A DNA stretch of 64,000 bases from Pandoraea norimbergensis (GCF_001465545.3 NZ_CP013480.3:1426001-1490000); one strand, 5' to 3'. Positions 44,104-54,263 are shown, numbered from the stretch's first letter. Notes: generated by a model not told the origin, from the letters alone. A program made the numbers and translations.

Positions 44104-44614
44104 CCTGACTCGCGGTAAGCTACCGCACTTCCCTCTGGGCAAACCACTGCACCAACCCGGTGCATTTCGCTGCGACACCGCAATTATGGGTGCGACAGAA
44201 CGTCGCACCTATTGAAAAATGGGAACGTTCCCCAATTGCTGCATTGCACAGCGTTTGCCGTCAAAAGCCCCCATAACTACGTTGAAAACGTCGCGCGCGT
44301 ACGCGGGTGACCGGCGCGACACATTGTCGCGCAGCCGTGCCCATCATGTCCGGCCTTATTAAACTTCGGCATAATGCCGCACCGTGATGGAAGTAAAAGC
44401 CAAGAAGTCGGACAGTGACTTGAGGCCTGCGGGCGGCAATCTGCCCCGGTTCCCGTCTTTTCGATGACACAGTCGTCGTAGTTCGGCCGGTGCAATACCG
44501 GCGCGGCGACTGCTCCCGTCTCACCTTAACCCTTGCCATCCTCCTGCGACCCTGCATCAGGCCGGTAAGCCCGTGTTGTGCCGTTCGCTGGCCAACTCAA
44601 CCCTGTCGTGTGAC
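44104..44614 (+). other. Intergenic region upstream of cyoA, promoter expected
   Basis: The 511 bases before cyoA contain no supported gene. GGGAACGTTCCC at 44221-44232 is a perfect 12-base palindrome, and GGCATAATGCC near 44368-44378 contains a -10-like CATAAT. No FNR-type TTGAT-N4-ATCAA box was found. The promoter and oxygen or iron control of cyo must lie here. Confidence 0.45.
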
Positions 44615-45691
44615 ATGAAGAAACACAGAAACCCGCGATTGCTTAGGCTCCTCGCCTTGTGTTCGCCGCTGCTTTTGGCTGGCTGCGACATGGCGCTGCT
44701 CAACCCCAAAGGGCAGGTCGGAGAAGAGACCAAATCCCTGATCCTCACGGCCACCTGGCTGATGTTGATCGTTGTGATTCCGGTCATCGTGATGACGCTG
44801 TGGTTTGCGTGGAAGTACCGCGCGACCAACAAGTCGGCCCGCTACGAGCCGAATTGGTCTCACTCGACGGCCATTGAGGTCGTGGTGTGGCTCGTGCCGA
44901 TCATCATTATTGCGATCCTCGCGCGCATTACCTGGGTCAGCACCCACGAACTCGATCCCTACAAGCCGCTGCAAAGCGACGTGAAGCCGATCACGGTCGA
45001 AGTGGTGTCGTTGAACTACAAGTGGTTGTTCATCTACCCGGAACAAGGCATCGCGACGATCAATGAACTGGCCGTTCCGGTCGATACCCCCGTGAATTTC
45101 AAGATCACGTCGGAATCGATCATGAACTCGTTCTTCATCCCGGAACTCGGTAGCCAGATCTACTCGATGGCCGGCATGGAAACGAAGCTGCATCTGATCG
45201 CGAATCACGTCGGCTCGTTCGACGGCATTTCGGCGAACTACAGCGGCGGCGGTTTCTCGGGCATGCGTTTCAAGACGCTGGCGATGACGGACAACGACTT
45301 CCAGCAATGGGTGACGAAGGTGCGTGAGTCGAAGAAGGTGCTCGACAAGTCGACCTACGCTTCGACGCTGGCACCGATGAGCGAAAACACGCCGGTAACG
45401 TATTACAGCTCGGTCGACGCGAACATGTTCCAGTCGATCCTGCACGCCCCGATGGCCGCGGGCATGGCTCAGCAGCACGAGGGTCACGCCGCCGGTCACG
45501 ATGCCCATGAAGGCATGGACATGAAGGGCATGGACATGAAAATGGAAATGAAGGGCGCGGGTACTGACGCGGTGGCGGCTCCGGCTGCGGCAGCGAACGT
45601 GCAGAACGGCCAGCCCATGACCATGGCCATGGACGCCGGCGCGCACGCGATGCACGCCGCCGGTACGGCCGCGCACGCGCACAAGGAGTAA
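44615..45691 (+). CDS. cyoA: Cytochrome o ubiquinol oxidase subunit II
   Basis: Membrane-anchored subunit of 358 residues of the haem-copper quinol oxidase. Lipobox LLLAGC with lipidated Cys24, two transmembrane helices and a periplasmic cupredoxin domain (LNYKWLFIYPEQGIATINELAVP, in parts) that lacks the CuA ligands, as expected for quinol oxidases. The tail from about residue 285 is rich in His and Met (HEGHAAGHDAHEGMDMKGMD). First gene of cyoABCD; no clear ribosome binding site. Confidence 0.94.
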   Translation: MKKHRNPRLLRLLALCSPLLLAGCDMALLNPKGQVGEETKSLILTATWLMLIVVIPVIVMTLWFAWKYRATNKSARYEPNWSHSTAIEVVVWLVPIIIIAILARITWVSTHELDPYKPLQSDVKPITVEVVSLNYKWLFIYPEQGIATINELAVPVDTPVNFKITSESIMNSFFIPELGSQIYSMAGMETKLHLIANHVGSFDGISANYSGGGFSGMRFKTLAMTDNDFQQWVTKVRESKKVLDKSTYASTLAPMSENTPVTYYSSVDANMFQSILHAPMAAGMAQQHEGHAAGHDAHEGMDMKGMDMKMEMKGAGTDAVAAPAAAANVQNGQPMTMAMDAGAHAMHAAGTAAHAHKE

Positions 45692-45697
45692 ACAACA

Positions 45698-47686
45698 ATG
45701 TCAACGCTGTTTGGCAAACTGACCCTCGAAGCCATCCCGTACCACGAGCCGATCATCGTCGGCGCCGTGGGCATGATGGTGCTGGGTGGGCTGGGCATCC
45801 TCGCGCTGCTCACCTACTTCGGCAAGTGGAAGTACCTGTGGAATGAGTGGATCACGTCGGTCGATCACAAGAAGATCGGCATCATGTACGTGCTCGTGGC
45901 GCTGGTCATGCTGTTGCGCGGCTTTGCCGACGCCATGATGATGCGTACCCAGTTGGCACTCGCCCACAACTCGCCTGGCATTCTGCCGCCGGAACACTAC
46001 GACCAGATCTTCACCGCCCACGGCGTGATCATGATCTTCTTCGTGGCAATGCCGTTCATGACGGGCCTGGTGAACCTCGTGGTGCCGCTGCAAATCGGCG
46101 CACGCGACGTGGCTTTCCCGTTCCTGAATACGCTGTCGTTCTGGCTGTTCGTGGCCGGTATGGCGCTGGTGAACCTGTCGCTGGGCGTGGGTGAATTCGC
46201 ACGCACGGGCTGGCTGGCTTACCCGCCGCTCTCGGGCATTCAATTCAGCCCCGGCGTGGGCGTGGATTACTACATCTGGGCTTTGCAGATTTCAGGCTTG
46301 GGGACGTTGCTCACGGGTGTGAACTTCGTTGTCACGATTCTGAAGATGCGCGCTCCGGGCATGAACCTGATGAAGATGCCGGTCTTCACGTGGACGGCAC
46401 TGTGCACGATGGTGCTGGTGTGCGCCGCGTTCCCGGTGCTGACGGTGACCCTGGCGCTGCTCTCGCTCGACCGCTACCTCGACTTCCATTTCTTCACGAA
46501 TGAGTTGGGCGGCAACCCGATGATGTATATCAACCTGATCTGGATCTGGGGTCACCCTGAGGTGTACATCCTGATTCTGCCGGCGTTCGGTATCTTCTCG
46601 GAAATCATCTCGACGTTCTCGGGCAAGAAGCTGTTCGGCTACAAGTCGATGGTGTACGCCACGGCCGCGATCATGGTGCTGTCGTTCCTCGTGTGGGCGC
46701 ACCACTTCTTCACGATGGGCTCGGGCGCCAGCGTGAACGCGTTCTTCGGTATCGCGACGATGATCATTTCGATCCCGACGGGCGTGAAGATCTTCAACTG
46801 GCTGTTCACGATGTACCGCGGTCGCGTGCAAATGACCGTGCCGGTGCTGTGGACGCTGGGCTTCATCGTGACGTTCGTGATCGGCGGTATGACGGGCGTG
46901 CTGCTCGCCGTGCCGGGTGCCGACTTCGTGCTGCACAACTCGCTGTTCCTGATTGCTCACTTCCACAACGTGATCATCGGCGGCGTGCTGTTCGGTTACA
47001 TCGCCGGTATGAACTACTGGTTCCCGAAGGCTTTCGGCTTCAAGCTCGACGAGCGTCTGGGCAAGTACAGCTTCTGGTGCTGGATCATTGGTTTCTACCT
47101 CGCCTTCATGCCGCTGTACGTGCTGGGTCTGATGGGCATGACGCGCCGTCTGAACCACTACGACAACCCGGCCTGGCAGCCGTGGCTGATCGCCGCACTG
47201 ATCGGTGCGCTGTTCATCGCCGCCGGTATCGCCTTCCAGGTGCTGCAAGTGGTGGTGTCGATCAAGAACCGCAAGGCGCTGGCCGACACGACGGGTGACC
47301 CCTGGAACGGCCGTACGCTGGAGTGGATGACGTCCTCGCCGCCGCAGTTCTACAACTTTGCCGAAGAGCCGCGCGTGCACGATGTGGACGAGCTGGCCTA
47401 CCGCAAGGAACACGGCATCAAGAGCGATCTGAAGACGAGCTACGCCCCGATTCACATGCCGAAGAACACCGGCGCCGGTTTCATCATCAGCGCGTTCTCG
47501 CTGGTGTTCGGTTTCGCCGCAATCTGGCACATCTGGTGGCTGGCTATCGTTGGCTTCGTCGGCATGATCGTGGCATTCATCTGCCGCAGCAACGACGATT
47601 CGATCGACTACTACGTGCAGTCGCCGGAAGTGGTGGCCATTGAAAAGGCCCACCATCAGGCACTGGCTGTAGCAGCAAAGGCTTAA
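45698..47686 (+). CDS. cyoB: Cytochrome o ubiquinol oxidase subunit I
   Basis: Catalytic subunit of 662 residues that reduces oxygen to water and pumps protons. WGHPEVYIL holds the CuB His and cross-linked Tyr region, HHFFTMGSG the CuB ligand pair, and HFHNVIIGG the haem ligands. About 15 transmembrane helices. AAGGAG overlapping the cyoA stop gives efficient coupled translation. Confidence 0.97.
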   Translation: MSTLFGKLTLEAIPYHEPIIVGAVGMMVLGGLGILALLTYFGKWKYLWNEWITSVDHKKIGIMYVLVALVMLLRGFADAMMMRTQLALAHNSPGILPPEHYDQIFTAHGVIMIFFVAMPFMTGLVNLVVPLQIGARDVAFPFLNTLSFWLFVAGMALVNLSLGVGEFARTGWLAYPPLSGIQFSPGVGVDYYIWALQISGLGTLLTGVNFVVTILKMRAPGMNLMKMPVFTWTALCTMVLVCAAFPVLTVTLALLSLDRYLDFHFFTNELGGNPMMYINLIWIWGHPEVYILILPAFGIFSEIISTFSGKKLFGYKSMVYATAAIMVLSFLVWAHHFFTMGSGASVNAFFGIATMIISIPTGVKIFNWLFTMYRGRVQMTVPVLWTLGFIVTFVIGGMTGVLLAVPGADFVLHNSLFLIAHFHNVIIGGVLFGYIAGMNYWFPKAFGFKLDERLGKYSFWCWIIGFYLAFMPLYVLGLMGMTRRLNHYDNPAWQPWLIAALIGALFIAAGIAFQVLQVVVSIKNRKALADTTGDPWNGRTLEWMTSSPPQFYNFAEEPRVHDVDELAYRKEHGIKSDLKTSYAPIHMPKNTGAGFIISAFSLVFGFAAIWHIWWLAIVGFVGMIVAFICRSNDDSIDYYVQSPEVVAIEKAHHQALAVAAKA

Positions 47687-47688
47687 TC

Positions 47689-48315
47689 ATGACGAGCGAA
47701 GTTCTTAAACACACGGGCTCGCATGCGGATGCGCATGCGCATGACCACGCGCACCACGACACCGGCGGCAATACGATCTTCGGTTTCTGGGTGTACCTGA
47801 TGACCGACTTGGTGCTGTTTGCCGGCCTGTTCGCCACCTTCGCGGTGCTGCGTGACTCGTCGGCAGGCGGCCCCACCGGCAAGGAGCTGTTCGACCTGAA
47901 GTTTGTGCTGGTCGAAACGTTCATCCTGCTGTTCTCGTCGATCACCTACGGCTTTGCCATGGTCGGCCTGCACGGCGGCAAGAAGGGCACGGTCATGGGT
48001 TGGCTGGCGGTGACGTGGCTGCTGGGCGCCGCGTTCATCGGCATGGAACTGTATGAGTTCCATCACCTGATCCTGGAAGGCGCCGGCCCGCAACGCAGCG
48101 CATTCCTGTCGTCCTTCTTCGCGCTCGTGGGCACCCACGGCCTGCACGTGGCCTCGGGCCTGCTGTGGATGGCCGTGCTGATGTTCCAGATCGGCAAGAA
48201 GGGCCTGAGCTCGACGAACACGACCCGCCTCCAGTGCCTCTCGCTGTTCTGGCACTTCTTGGACGTGGTCTGGATCGGCGTGTTCACGGTCGTGTACCTG
48301 ATGGGAGCGATGTAA
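47689..48315 (+). CDS. cyoC: Cytochrome o ubiquinol oxidase subunit III
   Basis: Membrane subunit of 208 residues with five helices after a His-rich N-terminus ([13 protein letters not shown]). [21 protein letters not shown] and [20 protein letters not shown] are the COX3/CyoC blocks. Starts 2 bases after the cyoB stop. Confidence 0.96.
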   Translation: MTSEVLKHTGSHADAHAHDHAHHDTGGNTIFGFWVYLMTDLVLFAGLFATFAVLRDSSAGGPTGKELFDLKFVLVETFILLFSSITYGFAMVGLHGGKKGTVMGWLAVTWLLGAAFIGMELYEFHHLILEGAGPQRSAFLSSFFALVGTHGLHVASGLLWMAVLMFQIGKKGLSSTNTTRLQCLSLFWHFLDVVWIGVFTVVYLMGAM

Positions 48316-48681
48316 ATGAGCAATAGCAAATCGGTGCAATCGCACGGCCACGAAGCTGGCCATAATGCCGCCGGTGGCAGCCACGGCAGCGTGAAGTCGT
48401 ATCTGATCGGCTTCGTGCTCGCAGTGATCCTGACCGTGGTGCCGTTCAAACTGGTGATGGACGGCACAATGCCCCCGTCGACAGTGCTGCCGCTGATTCT
48501 CGGCGCAGCCCTGATCCAGATGATCGTTCACCTGATCTACTTCCTGCACATGGACCGCTCGTCGGAACAACGCTGGAACATCATGGCGTTCCTGTTCACC
48601 GGGCTGATCGTCGTGATCGTGCTCGTGGGCTCGCTGTGGATCATGCACAACGCCAACTCGCTGATGATGCCGGGGATGTAA
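48316..48681 (+). CDS. cyoD: Cytochrome o ubiquinol oxidase subunit IV
   Basis: Small membrane subunit of 121 residues with three helices and a His-rich start (HGHEAGHNAAGGSHG). KSYLIGFVLAVILTVVPFKLVMDG and HLIYFLHMD are typical of CyoD. Directly abuts the cyoC stop. No cyoE follows; haem O synthase must be elsewhere. Confidence 0.95.
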   Translation: MSNSKSVQSHGHEAGHNAAGGSHGSVKSYLIGFVLAVILTVVPFKLVMDGTMPPSTVLPLILGAALIQMIVHLIYFLHMDRSSEQRWNIMAFLFTGLIVVIVLVGSLWIMHNANSLMMPGM

Positions 48682-48710
48682 GTTTTTCCTTCTCGGTGTT
48701 AGTGGTAAAC

Positions 48711-48746
48711 AAAAAGGGCAGTTCGAATGATCGAACTGCCCTTTTT
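48711..48746 (+). terminator. Strong bidirectional terminator of cyoABCD
   Basis: AAAAAGGGCAGTTCGA (48711-48726) and TCGAACTGCCCTTTTT (48731-48746) form a perfect 16-base stem with an ATGA loop. The A and T tracts allow termination from both sides, serving cyo and possibly the convergent ftsI gene. Confidence 0.96.
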
Positions 48747-48918
48747 GTCTTGAGGGTTACGATGCGATGACGCCGACCGTTTGACTACCCGCTCCGTCCT
48801 CTCCCGCCACCCCGGCCCGCGGCGCTTGCCGGCCCTCCGGCTCACTCCAATTTAAAGTCGCTCCGCCAGAGGGCCGACAATCACCGCTCATATTTCCCGT
48901 CGTTTCACCACTCCCACC

Positions 48919-50703
48919 CTATCCATGCGGTCCCGGATCGTCCGCTGGTGTATCCGTGGTCGGGGCAGCCAATATCACGCCCGGCTTCACCGGCAAGTCC
49001 GGCCTGATGCCCAACAAGGGCAACGCTTGGGATGCAATCTCCGCAAACGCCGGGCCCGCCGCCTGTCCCCCAAAGTGCTGCGATGCCTTCGGCTCATCCA
49101 CCGACACCGCAATCACCAATCTCGGTGCCGACAACGGCGCAATCCCCACAAACGACGCCCGATACTTCGAGTGATCGTAGCCGTGCACACCCGCCTTGTA
49201 CGCGGTACCCGTTTTGCCGCCAATGCTGTATCCCGCCACCTGCGCCGTCGTCGCCGTACCCCCCGTATCCACCACGGCCGCCAACATCTTTCGCATCTCC
49301 GATGCCGTACGACTATCAATCACGCGTACGCCCTCCGGCTGCACCTGAGCGTCCGGCTTGATGATCGTGATCGGTACCAACACCCCATCGTTCGCAAAGA
49401 TGGTGTACGCACGCGCCAACTGGAACAACGACGCCGAAATACCATAGCCATACGCCATCGTCGCCTGCTCAATGCGCCGCCACGATTTATACGGACGTAA
49501 CCTTCCCGAGACGGCCCCCGGGAAACCGAGCTTCGGCTGCTGACCCAACCCAATCTCGGTGAACATGTCCCACATCTCCTCCGCCCGCAACATGGTCGAC
49601 ACCTTGGTCATGCCAATGTTGCTCGACTTCTGAATCACACCCGCCGCCGTCAATACCCCGTTCGCGCTATCGTCGCTGATGGTCGCCCCCTCGAACACAT
49701 ACCGGCCCGGGCCGGTGTCGATGAGGGTGGCCGGCGTCAGACGATGCAAGTCCAACGCCAACGCCATGGTGAACGGCTTGAGAATCGAACCCGGCTCGAA
49801 TACGTCGGTGAACACCCGGTTGCGCAACTGCTCACCGGTCAAATGCTCGCGATCGTTGGGGTTGTACGTCGGGAAATTGGCGAGTGCCAGCACCTGTCCG
49901 GTCTTGGCATCGATGACGACGGCCATCGCCGCCTTCGCGCCGGTGCGATCCAGTGCGTTCTTCAACGCCTCGTACGCGATGTACTGCACGCGGGTGTCGA
50001 GCGTCAGGCGAATGTCCTTGCCGTCGCGCGGCGGGCTGGAGTCGTCAAGATCCTGAATGGTGCGGCCGATACGGTCCTTGATGACCCGCCGTACCCCGGC
50101 TGCGCCTTCAAGCAAGGGCTCTTCGCCCAACTCCATGCCTTCCTGTCCCTTGTCCTCGACGTTGGTGAAACCCACGACGTGGGCGGCAACGTCGCCTTCG
50201 GGATAGAAACGCTTGTACTCGCTGCTCTCGTACACGCCGGGAATGCCCAGCGCTTCGATCTGCTTGCCGATCTCGGGCGATACCTGCCGCTTGATGTAGA
50301 CGAATTTCTTCTCGCCGATCAACTTGCTGCGCAAGTCCTTAGCGGGCATGTCGAGCAACTTGCTCGCTTGCTGGATATCGCTGTCGGACAGGTCGTCCGG
50401 TACTTCGGTCGGCACGGCCCACACGGTGCGCATGGGCAGGCTGGTGGCCAGCACGCGACCGTCGCGGTCTTCGATCTTGCCGCGCACGGCCGGCATGACG
50501 ATGGTGTGCTCGTAACGCTTTTCACCCTGCGCGATGTAGAAGCCGTTGCCGGGCCCCGCAATCCAGAAGGCTCGCACGACCAAACCGATGAACGCGAGGG
50601 TGATGACGATGACGACAAGTTTGGAGCGCCACAACGACATGCGCGATTGAAGGACCGGACTGGCGGAGAACGTGACGTCCTTGGGCTGGCGTTTCTTTTG
50701 CAT
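48919..50703 (-). CDS. FtsI/PBP3-type peptidoglycan transpeptidase, stand-alone
   Basis: Class B penicillin-binding protein of 594 residues. One N-terminal transmembrane helix (28-48), a pedestal domain, and an intact transpeptidase: S306-x-x-K309 (EPGSILKP), S360-x-N362 (QKSSNIG) and K497TGT. The length and motifs fit FtsI, which cross-links septal peptidoglycan. Neighbours are respiratory and unknown genes, not mraW, murE or murF, so this is outside the dcw cluster and may be a second, conditional FtsI paralogue. Start chosen at MQKKRQPKDV. Confidence 0.9.
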   Translation of the reverse strand: MQKKRQPKDVTFSASPVLQSRMSLWRSKLVVIVITLAFIGLVVRAFWIAGPGNGFYIAQGEKRYEHTIVMPAVRGKIEDRDGRVLATSLPMRTVWAVPTEVPDDLSDSDIQQASKLLDMPAKDLRSKLIGEKKFVYIKRQVSPEIGKQIEALGIPGVYESSEYKRFYPEGDVAAHVVGFTNVEDKGQEGMELGEEPLLEGAAGVRRVIKDRIGRTIQDLDDSSPPRDGKDIRLTLDTRVQYIAYEALKNALDRTGAKAAMAVVIDAKTGQVLALANFPTYNPNDREHLTGEQLRNRVFTDVFEPGSILKPFTMALALDLHRLTPATLIDTGPGRYVFEGATISDDSANGVLTAAGVIQKSSNIGMTKVSTMLRAEEMWDMFTEIGLGQQPKLGFPGAVSGRLRPYKSWRRIEQATMAYGYGISASLFQLARAYTIFANDGVLVPITIIKPDAQVQPEGVRVIDSRTASEMRKMLAAVVDTGGTATTAQVAGYSIGGKTGTAYKAGVHGYDHSKYRASFVGIAPLSAPRLVIAVSVDEPKASQHFGGQAAGPAFAEIASQALPLLGIRPDLPVKPGVILAAPTTDTPADDPGPHG

Positions 50704-50814
50704 GGCGCTCGCGGGGCGTTGAGATGCGATGACTGCGGTGAGCCAATCAACAGACTCTGGCTCAAATTCTAGGCCAGATAGCGTAGCACGCAAGCGACTG
50801 TTGCAATAGCGCAA

Positions 50815-50835
50815 AAGCCCCGTCAGACGGGGCTT
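50815..50835 (-). terminator. Terminator of the DUF3047 gene
   Basis: On the minus strand AAGCCCCGT-CTG-ACGGGGCTT is a perfect 9-base stem ending in TTTTGCG. It lies between the DUF3047 stop and the FtsI start on the same strand. A T7 run also follows on the + strand after a gap. Confidence 0.75.
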
Positions 50836-50966
50836 GCGGCGTTTTTTTCGGTGACGTTGCGATGTGCTCGCGTATGGGTGTCAGCAGGTGAAACCGGACG
50901 CGAAAAATCGGCGGGAAAACTTCCGCCTCGATTCGCCTCGATTCGCCTCCACCCGCTTCGGTGACA

Positions 50967-51812
50967 CTACTTCGCTGCGCCGAATCGGATGTCGCCGTAC
51001 CAGGCGTGTGAACTCGCGTGAGTGTTGTCGCTGTCGGTGAAAACCCCATAGCCGAGCAATTTGCCGGGCTTCTGGTGATAAACGCGCTCGTAGTCGGCCG
51101 CGAGATTGCGCGAGAAGGACTGCCATTTGCCGACGCTGGCGTCGCCACCCGCCACGACGAGCATCTGCACGCGGTCGGTATGCGGGTTCTGGATGACGCT
51201 GCCGGGCGCGGCATCGTTGGACCAGATGTACATCAGCGTGGCGTAGGGCAGGTCTTCGCCGCCCGCCTTGGCGAGGCTCATCGCCGCCCGGTCGCCGAAG
51301 GGCAACGACGATTTGTCGCCATCGAAGAAGAAGACGATCCGCGCAGGCGAGTCCTCTTTGTCGGCCTCGCGGTTGTTGGCGCCGGGAATAGCACCCGCCA
51401 CTTTCCAGCGCCACGAGACGGTCGGGGTGGCCGCGAGATCGATGCCGTCGCCCTTGTACATGAGCGCCGAAGCCGAATCCACGGAGTTGGCTTCGATCAC
51501 ATTGCGCCCCTCGTCCGCCACGACGGTGTATTGCGTGATTTTCTTGCCTTTGACGACGGGCAGATTCTGCGCCCCGGCAGGCAGCGCGTTACCCACGGCT
51601 GCCTTCGAGAAGAGGGCGCCACTCTCGGCATCGCCATCCGCCGCCAGCGCCACGCGCGGGGCGAGGCCAACGAAGGTGAGGGCGAGTGCTGCGGCGTACA
51701 GGGCGTACAGGGCGCACAGGGCGCGCCCGCCCGGAGAGATCAACGGGCGGCGGAAGGTGCTGGAATTGCTGGAATTGCTGGAATTGCGAAGCGGCGAGAC
51801 GATGCGTTGCAT
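50967..51812 (-). CDS. DUF3047 family exported protein
   Basis: Protein of 281 residues. The N-terminal region contains repeat-derived SSNSSNSS and ALYALYA before an ALA-type signal cleavage near 56. The mature part (VSWRWKVAGAIP, ARIVFFFDGDKSSLPF, LPYATLMYIWSNDAAPGSVI in parts) matches DUF3047, a beta-sandwich of unknown role found in the envelope. Convergent terminator follows at 50815. Start at MQRIVSPLR. Confidence 0.8.
   Translation of the reverse strand: MQRIVSPLRNSSNSSNSSTFRRPLISPGGRALCALYALYAAALALTFVGLAPRVALAADGDAESGALFSKAAVGNALPAGAQNLPVVKGKKITQYTVVADEGRNVIEANSVDSASALMYKGDGIDLAATPTVSWRWKVAGAIPGANNREADKEDSPARIVFFFDGDKSSLPFGDRAAMSLAKAGGEDLPYATLMYIWSNDAAPGSVIQNPHTDRVQMLVVAGGDASVGKWQSFSRNLAADYERVYHQKPGKLLGYGVFTDSDNTHASSHAWYGDIRFGAAK
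51696..51722. repeat. Three 9-base tandem repeats in the DUF3047 signal region
   Basis: GTACAGGGC, GTACAGGGC and GCACAGGGC run from 51696. Being a multiple of three, copy changes alter the protein without breaking the frame. They encode ALYALYA on the minus strand. Confidence 0.85.
51759..51785. repeat. Three 9-base tandem repeats, second site in DUF3047 gene
   Basis: GCTGGAATT occurs three times in a row from 51759, encoding the SNSSNSSN segment before the signal helix. Again a multiple of three bases. Confidence 0.9.
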
Positions 51813-51859
51813 AGTGAGCGACTCCGGCTTTGAGAGGGGCGCGGCAGGCCCCGGAACAC

Positions 51860-52486
51860 TTACCGCTGCTGCATGGCGACGCGCAAACCGAGTCCGATGA
51901 AGATGGTGCCGATGATCTTGCCCTGCCAGCGCAGCAGCCACGTAAAACGCTTCACGAACCGGCCGAGCGGGCGTACCGACAAGGCAATGGCCGCCGTATA
52001 CACGGCACTCATGGCGACGAACACCATCCCCAGCACCAGAAACTGCATGAACACGTTGCCTTCGCTCGCATGCACAAACTGCGGCATGAAGGCGAGGAAG
52101 AACAGCGCGGTCTTGGGGTTGAGCACTTCGGTGGCGACGGCCTGCGCAAACGCGCGCGTGGGCGATACCTGCGGTGCCACAGGCAACTGCGGATCGCTGG
52201 GGCGCTCACGCAACGCCTTGATGCCGAGATAAATCAGATAGCCCGCCCCGATGTACTTGACGACGTCGAACGCCAGCGCAGAGGTCATCAGCACCGCCGA
52301 CAAGCCCACGGCAGCACACAAGGTATGGACGAGATCACCGAGGGCGATGCCCATGCCCGTCATGATGCCGGCGCGGCGTCCGCCCTGCACGGTGCGGGTG
52401 ATGGTGAGCAGCACGGCAGGCCCGGGAATCAGGAACAGTCCGAGCACGACAGCGAAGAATGTGGCGAGGGTGGCAATGGTCGGCAT
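51860..52486 (-). CDS. LysE family exporter
   Basis: Membrane protein of 208 residues with about six hydrophobic segments. VVLGLFLIPGPAVLLTITRTVQGG near 14-36 and VLNPKTALFFLAFMPQFV are the RhtB/LysE blocks. GGAGA precedes the ATG. Upstream of DUF3047 on the same strand with 47 bases between, so possibly co-transcribed. No adjacent Lrp gene. Confidence 0.9.
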   Translation of the reverse strand: MPTIATLATFFAVVLGLFLIPGPAVLLTITRTVQGGRRAGIMTGMGIALGDLVHTLCAAVGLSAVLMTSALAFDVVKYIGAGYLIYLGIKALRERPSDPQLPVAPQVSPTRAFAQAVATEVLNPKTALFFLAFMPQFVHASEGNVFMQFLVLGMVFVAMSAVYTAAIALSVRPLGRFVKRFTWLLRWQGKIIGTIFIGLGLRVAMQQR

Positions 52487-52715
52487 GGTGTCTCCGTAGA
52501 ACAAGACCGCTTGAGCGGCAGCCCGGTGCGGCGCAGCCGCCAACAGGCAACTGCCGCCGGACGGCACGATTGCGACATCATCCCAGATTTGGGGCGCGCC
52601 TGCTGCGGCACCCGCCACAATGCGTTTTGCCACAGGGCTCTTGGAAATCACGGAAGCGTGGCGGGCCGCGCCACTTCATGCTGCGCAGCTCTTCAATGCT
52701 ACCGGGATACCCAAA

Positions 52716-54263
52716 ATGCCAATGCTGACTCCAGTTGATCTGATGTCTCGTCTGGTGCGTCCGGGTCAGGCGTTCGGGCACGTGCTGGACGTACTTCGAG
52801 CGGGTGAATTCGCGAGCAACGTCGCGAAGGTACAAAATTGCTCGCAAACCTACGGATGCTGTGAGCGCACGACGATCAACGAAACGGCCATGGTGCTCAC
52901 ACACTGTGACGAAGGGCCGGATTACTTTCGCGCCGAGAGCTATATCCATGGCATCAACGGATTCAGCGAATATTGGGCGCCCCTCGTCGCGCTCGTCTCC
53001 ACGGGCCTCGGATGGTCGGCGCAGGCCGCACTCGACAAGCTATTCGCGTCGTGGCTGCATTCGTCCCATTGGATTCCACCGACGATCGGCGGGGCATTTC
53101 CGCCACCGGCCAACGACGAAGCCTCCGCCACGACACCATCGGATATTTCGCCGGACGAGTTGCGCGCCAACCAGCAGTACGACGCAGCCCGCGAGCTGGC
53201 AGCGTGGAGAAAGCCCGACTTGCCGCAGGCAGACGCGGACATTGCCCGGGCACTGATCGTGCATCTGGCGAACACGCCGCGCGCGAGTGACATGGATAGC
53301 TGGCACGTCATTGCGTTATGCGGGCTCTTGGCGCATGGACTCGACTTCCAACTGAGCCAAGCGGACGCGCAAAACCTTCGCATCATCCCCGGGATGCCTT
53401 CGTTGATTCGTCGCGACGATATGTTCGTGTTGCTCCACGATGTGCTCGTGCCGGAGTGGGAGACAGACGACGAGGGAGCACCGACGTTTTCGGTGCATCC
53501 GGTCGATGTCCAACTATTCGATCCGGATGAAACCACTGACGATCTCGGCGAAGATCCGAGGGGCACGCCTTTTCGATCGTCGCCAGAGACGATTGCACGC
53601 CGAAAGCGGGAAATTCGCGAGTGGCGGGAGCGCATTACGGAGGTGGGCGCCACAGAGCGAGTCTGCTCGCGCGTCGTGTCACTGATCGCCGCGAGCGTGC
53701 GCAACGACTGCGGCGTGCGAACCGATTGGCGATATCTCTTCAACATGCAGATGTCCATCGCGTCGGTGTATCTCGAGACCTGCGCAGACGTACTCGAGCG
53801 CATCGGCAACAGCGTCATGGCGGATGTCTCGCCGCGGGACATCTGGAAGTGGCACGACGCGGCCCCGATCGATACCCATGGACCACGGCTGCCGTCAATG
53901 CCGATGCCCGTGGCGCAGTGGCTGGCGCGTGTTCTGATTATCGAAGCCGGGGTTCAGACAACGCCGACGGTGCATTCGGCATTCGGATTTGCGGCGATGG
54001 CCCGGATGGACACACCGCCTGCGCTGGTCATCGGTTCACCCGCGTGGAGCGAACTCGTCAAGGGCGTGGAAGTCATGGGCAACGCGCACTGGCGTGTGTC
54101 GTTCGATACGGTCAGCCGGGCTGGCAGAACCGGAGAGAACCCGGTGCCCGACGCGAGCAAACCGGATGCCCCCGAGCGTGAAGCGTCGGCTCGCTGGCAA
54201 AAACCGACGCGTAACCGGACAGCACGACGCAAGCACGGCCACGCGAACTGGCGCCACGGTTGA
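52716..54263 (+). CDS. Unrecognised 515-residue protein
   Basis: Protein of 515 residues without any domain I recognise. No signal peptide or membrane helix is obvious. It contains NCSQTYGCCERTTINETAMV near 46, a Trp-rich part GWSAQAALDKLFASWLHSSHW, an acidic centre (WETDDEGAPTFSV) and a basic, Arg/Lys-rich C-terminus (TRNRTARRKHGHANWRHG). Codon use looks slightly less GC-rich than the flanks, so acquisition is possible. An ATG three codons upstream or two codons in are alternative starts. No operon partner: neighbours on both sides run the other way. Confidence 0.75.
   Translation: MPMLTPVDLMSRLVRPGQAFGHVLDVLRAGEFASNVAKVQNCSQTYGCCERTTINETAMVLTHCDEGPDYFRAESYIHGINGFSEYWAPLVALVSTGLGWSAQAALDKLFASWLHSSHWIPPTIGGAFPPPANDEASATTPSDISPDELRANQQYDAARELAAWRKPDLPQADADIARALIVHLANTPRASDMDSWHVIALCGLLAHGLDFQLSQADAQNLRIIPGMPSLIRRDDMFVLLHDVLVPEWETDDEGAPTFSVHPVDVQLFDPDETTDDLGEDPRGTPFRSSPETIARRKREIREWRERITEVGATERVCSRVVSLIAASVRNDCGVRTDWRYLFNMQMSIASVYLETCADVLERIGNSVMADVSPRDIWKWHDAAPIDTHGPRLPSMPMPVAQWLARVLIIEAGVQTTPTVHSAFGFAAMARMDTPPALVIGSPAWSELVKGVEVMGNAHWRVSFDTVSRAGRTGENPVPDASKPDAPEREASARWQKPTRNRTARRKHGHANWRHG

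Noticed and set aside
46292..47656. A 454-residue minus-strand frame with many His and Arg
   Set aside because: Antisense of cyoB; composition is that of a shadow frame, not a metal-binding protein.
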